From contig NZ_CP077062.1 of NCBI RefSeq assembly GCF_019039255.1, positions 2,356,001-2,420,000 on the forward strand: 64,000 nt of DNA, read 5' to 3'. Origin of the DNA: Nocardioides panacis. GTDB taxonomy: Bacteria; Actinomycetota; Actinomycetes; Propionibacteriales; Nocardioidaceae. Below, piece by piece: positions 56,171 through 64,000 of this stretch (position 1 is its first letter; every line of letters begins with the position of its first letter). Position numbers and translations under genes: made by a program. The notes under the pieces were generated by a model that searched no databases, was not told the origin of the DNA, and saw only the letters and a list, made by a program, of their open reading frames with translations.

Positions 56171-59100
56171 CAGCCGGCCAGGCAGTGCGGCCCGAGCAGC
56201 GCCTTGAGGTCGGCGAACAGCGCCGGGCTCGCCGCCACCCTCAGGCGGTCGTCCAGCTTCATCACGGTGGTGGAGGTCTTGGTCATCAACCGCAACCGTA
56301 CTTCCGTGACACCAGGGTGGGTGCCCAGGACGTCCTTGAGCTGCTCGACGACCGGCATCGTGCACCGGGTCGACGGCATCGAGATCACCACCGGGCCGGA
56401 CGGGCCGTCCGCGAGGTCGGGCACGCTGATCTCCTGGCCGTGCAGCTCCGGCTGGTCCTTGGACCGGGAGAGCCGGCCCTTGACGGTGACGATCGCGTCC
56501 TCGTTGAGCAGCGTGCTGGCCAGCTGGTAGGCGCTGGGGAACAGCAGCACGTCGATGCCGCCCTCGAGGTCCTCGAGGGTGAACATCGCCCACGCGTCGC
56601 CGCGCTTGGTGATCTTGCGCTGGACCGAGGTGATCAGGCCGGACACGGTGACCGTCGACCCGTCGGCCCGGTCCTCGTCGAGCAGCAGCTGGCCGATGGT
56701 GCAGTCGGCCGAGGCGGACAGGATGTGCTCGAGTCCGAGGAGCGGGTGGTCGGAGACGTAGAGCCCGAGCATCTCCCGCTCGTGGCCGAGCAGGGTCATC
56801 TTGTCCCAGTCGTCGATGTCGGGCACCGTCACCGAGACCCCGAACCCGGCGTCCTCGTCGAGACCGCCGAACAGGGAGTCCTGCCCGATCGCCTCGTTGC
56901 GCTTGATGTCGACGTACTGGTCGACGGCCGCCTCGTGGATCGCGACCAGCGCACGACGGCGGTGCTTCATGTCGTCGAAGGCCCCGGCCTTGACCAACGA
57001 CTCGATCACGCGCTTGTTGCACACCTGCACGGGCACCTTGGACAGGAAGTCGTTGAAGTCGGTGAACCGGCCCTGCGACTCGCGGGCGGCGACGATGCCG
57101 TCGACGACGTTGTGCCCGACGTTGCGGATGGCGGTCAGGCCGAAGCGGATGTCGCGGCCCACCGGCGTGAAGTTGGACGACGACTCGTTGACGTCGGGCG
57201 GCAGCACCTGGATCTTCATCTTGCGGCACTCGTTGAGGTAGATCGCCATCTTGTCCTTGTCGTCCTTGACGGACGTCAGGAGGGCGGCCATGTACTCGGC
57301 GGGGTAGTTGGCCTTGAGGTAGGCGGTCCAGTAGGTGATGACGCCGTAGGCCGCGGAGTGCGACTTGTTGAACGCGTAGTCGGAGAACGGCAGCAGGATC
57401 GCCCAGAGCGTGTCGATGGCGTCCTGCGGGAAGCCCCGCTCCAGCATGCCGGCCTGGAAGCCGGCGTACTGCTTGTCCAGCTCCGACTTCTTCTTCTTGC
57501 CCATCGCGCGGCGGAGGTTGTCCGCGGCGCCCAGGGTGAAGCCGGCGAGCGCCTGGGCGATCGCCATGACCTGCTCCTGGTAGACGATCAGGCCGTAGGT
57601 CTCCCCCAGCACCGGCTCGAGGGCCTCTGCCAGCGCCGGGTGGATCGGGTCGATCGGCTCGCGACCGTTCTTGCGGCGGGCGTACTTGTTGTGGGAGTCC
57701 GCGCCCATCGGGCCCGGCCGGTAGAGCGCGCTGACCGCCGTGATGTCGGCGAACTGGTCGGGCCGCATCGAGCGCAGCAGCGCGCGCATGCCGCCACCGT
57801 CGAGCTGGAAGACGCCGAGGGTGTCGCCCCGGCCCATGAGCTCGTAGGTCGCCACGTCGTCGAACGGCAGCTCCTCGAGCACGACGGTCTCGTCACGGTT
57901 GGCCGCGATGTTCGCCAGGGCGTCCTCGAGCGTGTGCAGGTTGCTCAGGCCCAGGAAGTCCATCTTGACCAGCCCGAGCGCCTCGCACATCGGGTAGTCG
58001 AACTGGGTGATGACCGCACCGTCCTGCGGGCGGGACATGATCGGCACGATGTCGATCAGCGGCTCGCTGGACATGATCACGCCGGCCGCGTGCACGCCCC
58101 AGTTGCGGATCTGCCCCTCGAGCCCGAGGGCGGTCTGGAAGATCGTCCGGACGTCGACCTCCGCGTCGTGCAGCGCCCGGAACTCGCCGCCCTCGGCGTA
58201 GCGCTTGTGGTCGCGGTCGAAGATGGCGCCGAGGGGCACGCCCTTGCCCATCACGTCGGGCGGGAGCGCCTTGGTGATCCGGTCGGAGATGGCGAACCCG
58301 TGGTCGAGCACCCGGGCGGCGTCCTTGATCGCGGCCTTGGACTTGAGCCGGCCGAAGGTGGCGATCTGGGCGACCCGGTCGGCGCCGTACTTCGCGGTGA
58401 CGTAGGCGATCACCTCACCGCGGCGGTGGTCGTCGAAGTCGATGTCGAAGTCCGGCATCGAGGGACGCTCGGGGTTGAGGAACCGCTCGAAGAACAGTCC
58501 GTGCTCGAGCGGGCACAGGTCGGTGATGCGCAACGCGTAGGCCGCGATGGACCCGGCGCCGGACCCCCGGCCGGGACCGACACGGATGCCGTTGTCCTTG
58601 GACCACTGGATGAAGTCGGCGACGACGAGGTAGTAGCCGCAGTAGCCCTTCGTCGAGATGATCGCGAGCTCCATCTCGACGCGGTCCTTGACCTGCTGCG
58701 TCAGGCGCTCGCCGGGGTAGCGGGCCTCGATGCCGCGCCACACCTCCTTGCGGAACCAGCTCTCCTCGGTCTCGCCGGCCGGGATGTCGGCGCGGGCCAT
58801 GTAGCCGCCGGTGGACTCGACGAACTCCACCTCGCAGCGCTCGGCGATGGCGAGGGTGTTGTCGCAGGCCTCGGGGAAGTCCGCCCACAGCTCGCGCATC
58901 TCGGCCGCGGACTTGATGTAGTACCCGCCGCCGTCGAACTTGAGCCGGTTGGTGTCGGAGAGCCGCTTGCCGGAGGCGACGCAGATGAGCGCGTCCTGGG
59001 CGGCGGCGTCCTCCGGGCGGTTGTAGTGCGTGTCGTTGGTGACGACGGTCGGCAGGTCGAGGGTCTTGGCGATGCGGAGCAGGTCAGCGCGGGTGGCCCG

Positions 59101-59725
59101 CTCGGCGGCGATGCCGTGGTCCATCAGTTCGAGGAAGAAGTTGTCCTTGCCGAAGATGTCCTGGAACTCGCCGGCCGCCCGCAGCGCCTCGTCGTACTGA
59201 CCGAGGGTGAGGCGGGTCTGGATCTCGCCGGACAGGCAGCCGGTGCTCGCGATGATCCCCCCCCGAGTAGCGCTGGAGGAGCTCGCGGTCCATGCGGGGC
59301 TTGTAGTAGTAGCCCTCCAGGCTGGACAGGCTGGCGAGGCGGAAGAGGTTGTGCATGCCCTCCGTGGACTCGGCCCACATCGTCATGTGGGTGTAGGCAC
59401 CGCCGCCCGCGACGTCCTTGCCGCCTTCCTCGGCGGCGTCCCCCTTGCCCCACCGCACCCGGCGCTTCTCGAAGCGGGACGTGTCGGGGGTGAGGTAGGC
59501 CTCGATCCCGATGATCGGCTTCACGCCGTGCCGCTTCGCCTTCGCGTAGAAGTCGAAGGCACCGTGGAGGTTGCCGTGGTCGGTCATCGCGACCGCCGGC
59601 ATCTCGAGCTCGGCCACGCGGGAGAAGAGTCCGTCGAGCAGCGAGGCCCCGTCGAGCATGGAGTACTCGGTGTGCACGTGCAGGTGGACGAAGTCGTCCG
59701 AGCTGCTGCCTGAACCGCCTGGCAT
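56170..59725 (-). CDS. dnaE: DNA polymerase III alpha subunit (DnaE), frameshifted in the sequence as given
   Basis: This is the replicative polymerase of the DnaE1 type, 1184 residues when corrected. The N-terminal PHP domain (FVHLHVHTEYSMLDGASLL, AMTDHGNLHGAFDFY) is followed by the palm with PDFDIDFDDHRR (catalytic Asp), GRGSGAGSIAAYAL, and PGPMGADSHNKYARRKNG. Tandem helix-hairpin-helix and OB-fold domains lie near the C-terminus. At 59258-59265 there are eight C (eight G in the coding strand), and removing one joins QRYSGG to IIASTGCLSGE. DnaE is essential, so this is almost surely a sequencing error. A 14-bp palindrome abuts the ATG at 59725. Confidence 0.94.
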
Positions 59726-59739
59726 GGGCAGATCTGCCC
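59726..59739. promoter_or_regulatory. 14-bp perfect palindrome abutting the dnaE start
   Basis: GGGCAGATCTGCCC is perfectly palindromic and ends at the base before the dnaE ATG, covering where the ribosome site should be. The only purine-rich tract (AAAGGGG) overlaps its far edge. Confidence 0.5.
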
Positions 59740-59895
59740 CTTTCCGAACTCATGAGCGCACCACAAAACGGACCTACGGGGAACCGCGGCCTGGCATCGT
59801 GGGGAAGAGCGGCCAGCCTACGGGACCCGAGGAGTCGATGGTGGCAGGACCCTCCGACATCCCAGCATCGGGACCGCCGCCGGCCGGGGGCCGGG

Positions 59896-60306
59896 TCAGG
59901 ACCGGGCGGCCGCGCCCCAGCCGTGCCAGGAGTCGACCTCGATCCAGGCGCTCACCCGGCGCCGGTCACGGTTGCGGTAGGCCTCCCCGCCGTAGTGCCG
60001 TGAGAGCCGGTCGATGTCGGCCAGGTCGGGGTCGTCGCGGAGCTCCACGACCCTCCCCTGGACGCTCACGTGGGTGTACCAGGACGCCTCGTCGAGGGCG
60101 GTCAACGAGACCCGCGGGTCCCGGCGGAGGTAGTCCAGCCGCTTGCGTCCCTCGTCCATGTTGACCAGCAGCCGGCCGTCCTCCTCGAGGAGGTACCAGG
60201 TGGCCACGGACACCGGCTGGCCGTCCGGTCGCAGCGACACGATCACCGCGGGGTTCGGCTTGGCGAGCATCGCCAGCACGTCGTCGGGCAGGGGTGCTGC
60301 GGGCAT
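59896..60306 (-). CDS. PPOX-class F420/FMN-dependent oxidoreductase-like protein
   Basis: This is a 136-residue split-barrel protein of the pyridoxamine 5'-phosphate oxidase-like family. PAVIVSLRPDGQPVSVATWYLLEEDGRLLVNMDEGRKRLDYLRRDPRVSL is the typical cofactor-binding start. VQGRVVELRDDPD and the closing RVSAWIEVDSWHGW complete the fold. Actinobacterial relatives often use coenzyme F420 rather than FMN. The substrate is unknown. It is last in the run that starts with the TraR/DksA gene. Confidence 0.85.
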   Translation of the reverse strand: MPAAPLPDDVLAMLAKPNPAVIVSLRPDGQPVSVATWYLLEEDGRLLVNMDEGRKRLDYLRRDPRVSLTALDEASWYTHVSVQGRVVELRDDPDLADIDRLSRHYGGEAYRNRDRRRVSAWIEVDSWHGWGAAARS

Positions 60307-60330
60307 GGTGGTCCTCCGGTCGGTGGGCGG

Positions 60331-61063
60331 TCAGATCGGGCAGCCGTCGGGGCCGCAGGCCTGGTCGGTCCCCCTCCGGCGTACCCACCGCCGCGGATCC
60401 CACCAGGGTCAGCGGGGCGCGCTCGGACCAGGCCCGGTCCAGCACCGCGAGCAGCTGGTCGGCGGGCTGCGCCCCGGACACGCCGAACTTCCGGTCCACC
60501 ACGAAGAACGGCACCCCGCTGATCCCCAGCGCCCGGGCCTCGGCCTCGTCGGCGCGCACGGCGTCCGCGTAGCCGTCCCCGGCCAGCACCTGCTCGGCCT
60601 CCGCACGGTCGAGACCGGCCTCGACGGCCAGCCGGACCAGCGTGGCGGCGTCCCCGACGGGCTGGCTCTCGCTGAAGTAGGCCCGCATGAACCGCTCCTT
60701 GGCCGCGTCCTGGAGCCCGCGGTCGGCGGCGAGGTGGACCAGCCGGTGCGCGTCGAAGGTGTTGGAGCGCAGCGAGCTGTCCAGGTGGAACTCCAAGCCC
60801 TCGCCGGCGGCGGCCTCGGTCACCGACGCGACGGCCGCCTCGGCACGGTCGAGCGGCATGCCGTACTTCGCGGCGATCAGCTCCGCGTGCGCGGGGCCCT
60901 CCCCGGCGGCGTGCGCGGACTCGGTGGTGGGGTCGAGCTCGAAGCTGCGCCACTCCACCTCGACCTCGTCGCGGTGCGCGAACTGCGCCAGCGCCGCCTC
61001 GAAGCGGCGCTTCCCGATGTAGCACCAGGGGCACACGACGTCGGACCAGATCTCGACCTTCAC
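60331..61063 (-). CDS. FrnE-like DsbA-family protein, frameshifted at the C-terminus
   Basis: This is a DsbA/2-hydroxychromene-2-carboxylate isomerase-fold protein of the FrnE type, 243 residues when corrected. The redox motif is SDVVCPWCYIGKRRF (CPWC), and the cis-Pro loop is GISGVPFFVVDRKFGVSGAQ. The normal FrnE tail, with two further Cys (ACGPDGCPI), appears only after removing one G from the five-base run at about 60380-60384, which gives EGTDQACGPDGCPI and a stop at 60331. As written, the frame would read on into the PPOX gene. Role: cytoplasmic disulfide chemistry, perhaps oxidative stress. The GTG start has a good GAAGGAG site. Confidence 0.88.
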
Positions 61064-61093
61064 GGTTTCTCCTTCAACGGTTGGCTCACCGGC

Positions 61094-61846
61094 TCAACTC
61101 CCTGAAGGTCCGTTCTGTTCCGTCCCGGGTCGGGCGGCCGCGTCGAGGCTCTCGGCGATCACCTGCGCCATGATCCGGCGCAGCCGCTCCTCCCCCAGCG
61201 ACGGCGCGACCCGGGCCATCCGCGCGACGATCTCGTCCTCGCGGCGCCGGTCGCGGCCGGCCTCGCCGGGGACGTCCTTGAGCTCCTGCACCCGAGCGGT
61301 CAGGCCGGCCCGCTCGGCCAGCAGGGCCGCGAGCCGGTCGTCGACGGCGTCGATCCGCCGGCGCAGCCCGGGCAGCGAGGACGGGTCCGGCCAGGCCATC
61401 TCCAGGTCCGGCTCGCCCTCCTCGTTGTCCGAGCCGTCGGTCCGTCGTACGACGCCGAGGCCGTGCCGCGCGTAGAACCGCTGCGCCCCGGCGTTCGCCT
61501 CGAACACCCACAGCCCGAACCCGCCGGGGCGCAGGCCCTTCGCCAGCTCCAGCAGCGTGGACCCGATGCCCTGCCCGGTGAGTCGCGGGTCGACGTACAG
61601 GGAGTGCAGCCAGTCGTCCTCGAGCACCAGCAGCCCCACGGGTACGTCGCCCCGCTCGGCCAGCCACACCTCGACGCCGTCGACGTCGAACAGCGAGCGC
61701 ATCCACCGGCGCACGGCGGGCTCGGGGTGCACCGTTGGCGGCACCGCGGGGAACGCCGCGGCCCGGGCGGAGAGGTAGAGCGTGGCGAGCGCGTCGGCGT
61801 CCTCAGGGGTCGCCGGCCGCACCGTCAGGTCCGGCTCAGACGGCAT
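61094..61846 (-). CDS. GNAT acetyltransferase-chorismate mutase fusion
   Basis: This is a 250-residue two-domain protein. Residues 1-160 are a GNAT N-acetyltransferase: [43 protein letters not shown] (acetyl-CoA loop, Q/RxxGxG) and [17 protein letters not shown]. Residues about 165-240 are an AroQ-type chorismate mutase: [35 protein letters not shown] and IMAQVIAES, which place Arg, Arg, Lys, Glu and Gln where the AroQ active site needs them. It may add chorismate mutase activity for phenylalanine/tyrosine synthesis. It overlaps the RluD-type gene by 11 nt. The acetylated substrate is unknown. Confidence 0.83.
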   Translation of the reverse strand: MPSEPDLTVRPATPEDADALATLYLSARAAAFPAVPPTVHPEPAVRRWMRSLFDVDGVEVWLAERGDVPVGLLVLEDDWLHSLYVDPRLTGQGIGSTLLELAKGLRPGGFGLWVFEANAGAQRFYARHGLGVVRRTDGSDNEEGEPDLEMAWPDPSSLPGLRRRIDAVDDRLAALLAERAGLTARVQELKDVPGEAGRDRRREDEIVARMARVAPSLGEERLRRIMAQVIAESLDAAARPGTEQNGPSGS

Positions 61847-62786
61847 CGCGCAGGGTGTCCAGGGCGTGCTGGAGGTCGTCGGGGTACTCCGACTCGTACT
61901 CGACCTGCTCACCGGACTCGGGGTGCTCGAAGCCCAGCCGGACCGCGTGCAGCCACTGCCGGGTGAGCCCGACCCGCTCGGACAGCGTCGGGTCGGCGCC
62001 GTAGGTGATGTCGCCGACGCAGGGGTGCTTGAGCGCCGCCATGTGCACCCGGATCTGGTGCGTGCGGCCGGTCTCGAGGTGCACCTCGAGCAGGGTGGCG
62101 AACCGGTGCGCCTCGAGGGTCTCGTAGTGGGTGATGCTCGCCTTGCCGTCGGCGCGGACGGTGAACTTGTAGTCGTGCTTGGGGTGCCGGGCGATCGGCG
62201 CGTCCACGGTGCCCGACAGCGGGTCCGGGTGCCCCTGGACCAGGGCGTGGTAGGTCTTGTCGACGGTCCGCTGCCGGAAGGCGTTCTTGAGCACGGAGTA
62301 GGCCCGCTCGGACTTGGCGATCACCATCACGCCGGAAGTGCCGACGTCGAGCCGCTGCACGATGCCCTGGCGCTCGGCGGCGCCGCTGGTCGAGATCCGG
62401 AAGCCGGCCGCGACGAGGTGCCCGACGACCGTGGGACCGGTCCAGCCCGGGCTGGGGTGCACGGCGACGCCGACGGGCTTGTCGATCACCACGATGGCGT
62501 CGTCGTCGTGGATGATCTTGATGCCCTCGACGGTCTCCGGGACGACGGCGAACGGGTCGACGGCGGCGGGGATCGCGACGTCCAGCATGGAGCCGGGCTC
62601 GACCCGGTCGGACTTCGCGGGCGGTTCCCCGTCGACGCTGACGTGCCCGCTGAGGATCAGCTCGGCGGCGCGGGTGCGCGAGAGCCCGAACATCCGGGCG
62701 ATCGCGGCGTCCACGCGCTCGCCGGCGAGGCCGTCGGGAACCGTCACCGTGCGCCGCTCGTGACCGGAGAAGTCGGGGCCCGTCAC
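61836..62786 (-). CDS. RluD-type 23S rRNA pseudouridine synthase
   Basis: This is a 316-residue RluA-family synthase. An N-terminal S4 RNA-binding domain ([32 protein letters not shown]) precedes the catalytic domain. The latter has [17 protein letters not shown], the active-site [18 protein letters not shown] (catalytic Asp in HRLD, here QRLD), and [17 protein letters not shown]. RluD modifies helix 69 of 23S rRNA in other bacteria; the exact target here is inferred. It starts with GTG coupled to the lspA stop (GTGA). Confidence 0.92.
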   Translation of the reverse strand: MTGPDFSGHERRTVTVPDGLAGERVDAAIARMFGLSRTRAAELILSGHVSVDGEPPAKSDRVEPGSMLDVAIPAAVDPFAVVPETVEGIKIIHDDDAIVVIDKPVGVAVHPSPGWTGPTVVGHLVAAGFRISTSGAAERQGIVQRLDVGTSGVMVIAKSERAYSVLKNAFRQRTVDKTYHALVQGHPDPLSGTVDAPIARHPKHDYKFTVRADGKASITHYETLEAHRFATLLEVHLETGRTHQIRVHMAALKHPCVGDITYGADPTLSERVGLTRQWLHAVRLGFEHPESGEQVEYESEYPDDLQHALDTLRDAV

Positions 62787-63370
62787 GAGGCGCCGGCGGG
62801 GTCGGCGCCGCGCGAGCGGGTGCCGTTGACGGACATCCCTCGCACGGCCTGGAGGATGAGGACGCCGGCTGCGATGTTGATGCAGACGTCGGCGACGTTG
62901 AAGATCGGCCAGTTCGGCAGCTGCACGAAGTCCACGACGTGACCGCGCAGGAAGCCCGGCGAGCGGAACACCCGGTCGGTGAGGTTGCCGAGGATGCCGG
63001 CCATCAGGAACCCCAGGCCGATCGCCCAGCCGGTGCTGCGCAGCCGGCGGACCGTCCACAGCACCGCGACCGCGGCGGCGATCGCGACGCAGGTGAGCAC
63101 GAGGGTGTACGACGTGCCGGTGCTGAACGCGGCTCCGGGGTTGCGGGCGAGGTAGAGGGTCACCAGGTCACCGACGACCTGCACCGGCGGGCGGCCGGTG
63201 AGGTGCTGGACGGCCAGCACCTTGGTGACCACGTCGACGGTGTAGCCGACCGCGGCGATCACGGCGAACACCACCAGGGCACCCGGACGCGCCCGCGGAC
63301 GCTCGACGGGGTCGGTGGGGGAAGTGGTCGAGTCGCTGGAGTTCAGCGACGCTCCTCGCGCTGCTTGCAT
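62783..63370 (-). CDS. lspA: Lipoprotein signal peptidase
   Basis: This is a signal peptidase II of about 195 residues, the aspartic membrane protease that removes the signal peptide after Lgt has lipidated the precursor. Both catalytic aspartates are in context: [25 protein letters not shown] and [16 protein letters not shown]. Four membrane helices are present, and NPGAAFS is also typical. The N-terminal 35 residues are a hydrophilic extension rich in Ser, Thr and Pro, and the gene overlaps the TraR/DksA gene by 28 nt. Internal starts are possible. Confidence 0.93.
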   Translation of the reverse strand: MQAARGASLNSSDSTTSPTDPVERPRARPGALVVFAVIAAVGYTVDVVTKVLAVQHLTGRPPVQVVGDLVTLYLARNPGAAFSTGTSYTLVLTCVAIAAAVAVLWTVRRLRSTGWAIGLGFLMAGILGNLTDRVFRSPGFLRGHVVDFVQLPNWPIFNVADVCINIAAGVLILQAVRGMSVNGTRSRGADPAGAS

Positions 63371-64000
63371 GACAGGCACAGTGTCGCACGCGGAAAAGCC
63401 ATCAACCGCATCTTGCCGATCGGCTCCCCGCCGATCTCGCAGACGCCGTAGGTGCCGTCCTCGATGCGGGCCAGGGCCCGCTCGGTCTGGGCGAGCATCT
63501 CCCGCGCGTTGTTGGCCAGGCTCATCTCGTGGTCGCGCTCGAACGTCGTCGAGCCGACGTCGGCCTGGTCGTTGCCGGCGCCGTCGCCCGCGTCCCGCAT
63601 CAGGTCGTGCAGCTCGTGCTCGGCCAGGTTGAGCTCGGAGCGGAGCCGTTCGCGGTCGGCGTTGAGGTCGCCGCGCACCTCGGCCAGCTCGGCCTTGGTC
63701 CACGGGCTCTCGTCGGCCTTCACCGCGAGCTTCGCCGGGGCCGTGGACTTCCTGGCCGCTGTCTTCTTGGTGGCTGGTGTCGTGGCGGGAGCCTTCTTGG
63801 CCGCCGCCTTCTGGGTCGGAGTGGTCACCGGGGCCTTCTTCGCTGCAGTCTTCGGGCTGTCCGCGGTCTTCTTCACGGCAGGCAACTTCTGGGGGGCGGC
63901 GCTCGACGTCCGCTTCGACGTCTTCCTCGCCGTCGTCGGGGCCGGCGCCCGGGTCGCCGACTTCGTGGTCGCCCGCTTCGTGGGCGACGTGCTGACCTTC
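63343..64000 (-). CDS. TraR/DksA-family zinc-finger protein with H1-like N-terminal tail (5' end outside window)
   Basis: The reading frame stays open to the right edge, so the gene starts beyond the window. The visible 219 residues begin with about 95 residues of Lys/Ala/Thr/Pro repeats (KKT, AAKKAP, TTPATKK types), like the C-terminal tails of histone H1 and actinobacterial HupB. A coiled-coil (ELAEVRGDLNADRERLRSELNLAE) and the DksA-like end follow. The zinc finger is GVCEIGGEPIGKMRL ... [10 protein letters not shown], where the second Cys of the first pair is Gly. RNA-polymerase or DNA binding is inferred from family. Confidence 0.82.
   Translation of the reverse strand, partial: KVSTSPTKRATTKSATRAPAPTTARKTSKRTSSAAPQKLPAVKKTADSPKTAAKKAPVTTPTQKAAAKKAPATTPATKKTAARKSTAPAKLAVKADESPWTKAELAEVRGDLNADRERLRSELNLAEHELHDLMRDAGDGAGNDQADVGSTTFERDHEMSLANNAREMLAQTERALARIEDGTYGVCEIGGEPIGKMRLMAFPRATLCLSCKQREERR

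Noticed and set aside
56170-59124. Separate gene for the large C-terminal dnaE part beginning at 59124
   Set aside because: The sequence before 59124 continues the same protein in this frame, and a one-base repair at 59258-59265 joins it to the PHP domain. It is one dnaE.

Overview
The window is high-GC actinobacterial chromosome. Evidence includes dual-function PriA instead of separate HisA/TrpF, an HGxxPAAW protein and Trp-associated membrane protein beside his/trp genes, a DUF222/13E12-type HNH protein, DUF2567, DUF3352 and DUF4190 proteins, many GTG starts, and -10 hexamers of the TAGGNT/TAGACT type 6-7 nt before start codons (leaderless transcripts). Gene content resembles Nocardioidaceae (Nocardioides-like); this is an inference without a search. 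No rRNA, tRNA, CRISPR array, prophage or insertion sequence was found.

Layout. 1-8.6 kb: the 5' end of gltB, a VIT/CCC1-family transporter, lgt, a SCO1-like copper lipoprotein, trpA-trpB-trpC, two DUF4190 proteins, and hisI with Trp-associated membrane proteins. 8.6-12.2 kb: a heterodimeric ABC exporter. 12.2-20.9 kb: histidine genes split over both strands (priA-hisF forward; hisDCBH reverse) around a predicted blue-light c-di-GMP enzyme (EAL-DICT-LOV-GGDEF). 20.9-32.2 kb: mixed accessory genes, including a glutamate decarboxylase translationally coupled to a ClC transporter, a small secreted protein, an HNH protein, and two arrays of one 22-bp repeat family.

32.2-53.8 kb is the most interesting part: a methylated-amine island. 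It encodes ETF alpha/beta and a dimethylglycine/sarcosine dehydrogenase-like flavoprotein; a glycine-betaine ABC transporter (ProX, double-length ProW, ProV); choline dehydrogenase and betaine aldehyde dehydrogenase; two IclR regulators; PurU; and a full corrinoid methyltransferase set (MttB-superfamily methyltransferase without an in-frame UAG, corrinoid protein, methyl-THF methyltransferase, RACo-like activator, DUF1638) plus a MetF-like reductase. The inferred flow is choline to glycine betaine; the first methyl passes via cobalamin to THF; dimethylglycine is then stripped oxidatively; and C1 units are handled by MetF and PurU. Four copies of a 34-bp operator tie the operons into one regulon. 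No GbcA/GbcB-type betaine monooxygenase or BHMT gene is in the window.

53.9-64 kb is housekeeping: DUF3352 and DUF2567 proteins, dnaE, a PPOX-family flavin/F420 enzyme, a FrnE-like DsbA protein, a GNAT-chorismate mutase fusion, an RluD-type pseudouridine synthase, lspA and a partial TraR/DksA protein with a histone-H1-like tail.

Sequence quality: lgt, a TIGR03085 gene, hisF, gadB (two sites), betA, dnaE and the frnE-like gene each carry single-base frameshifts, nearly all in G or C runs. Several of these genes are normally essential, so most are probably sequencing errors and the genes are probably intact.
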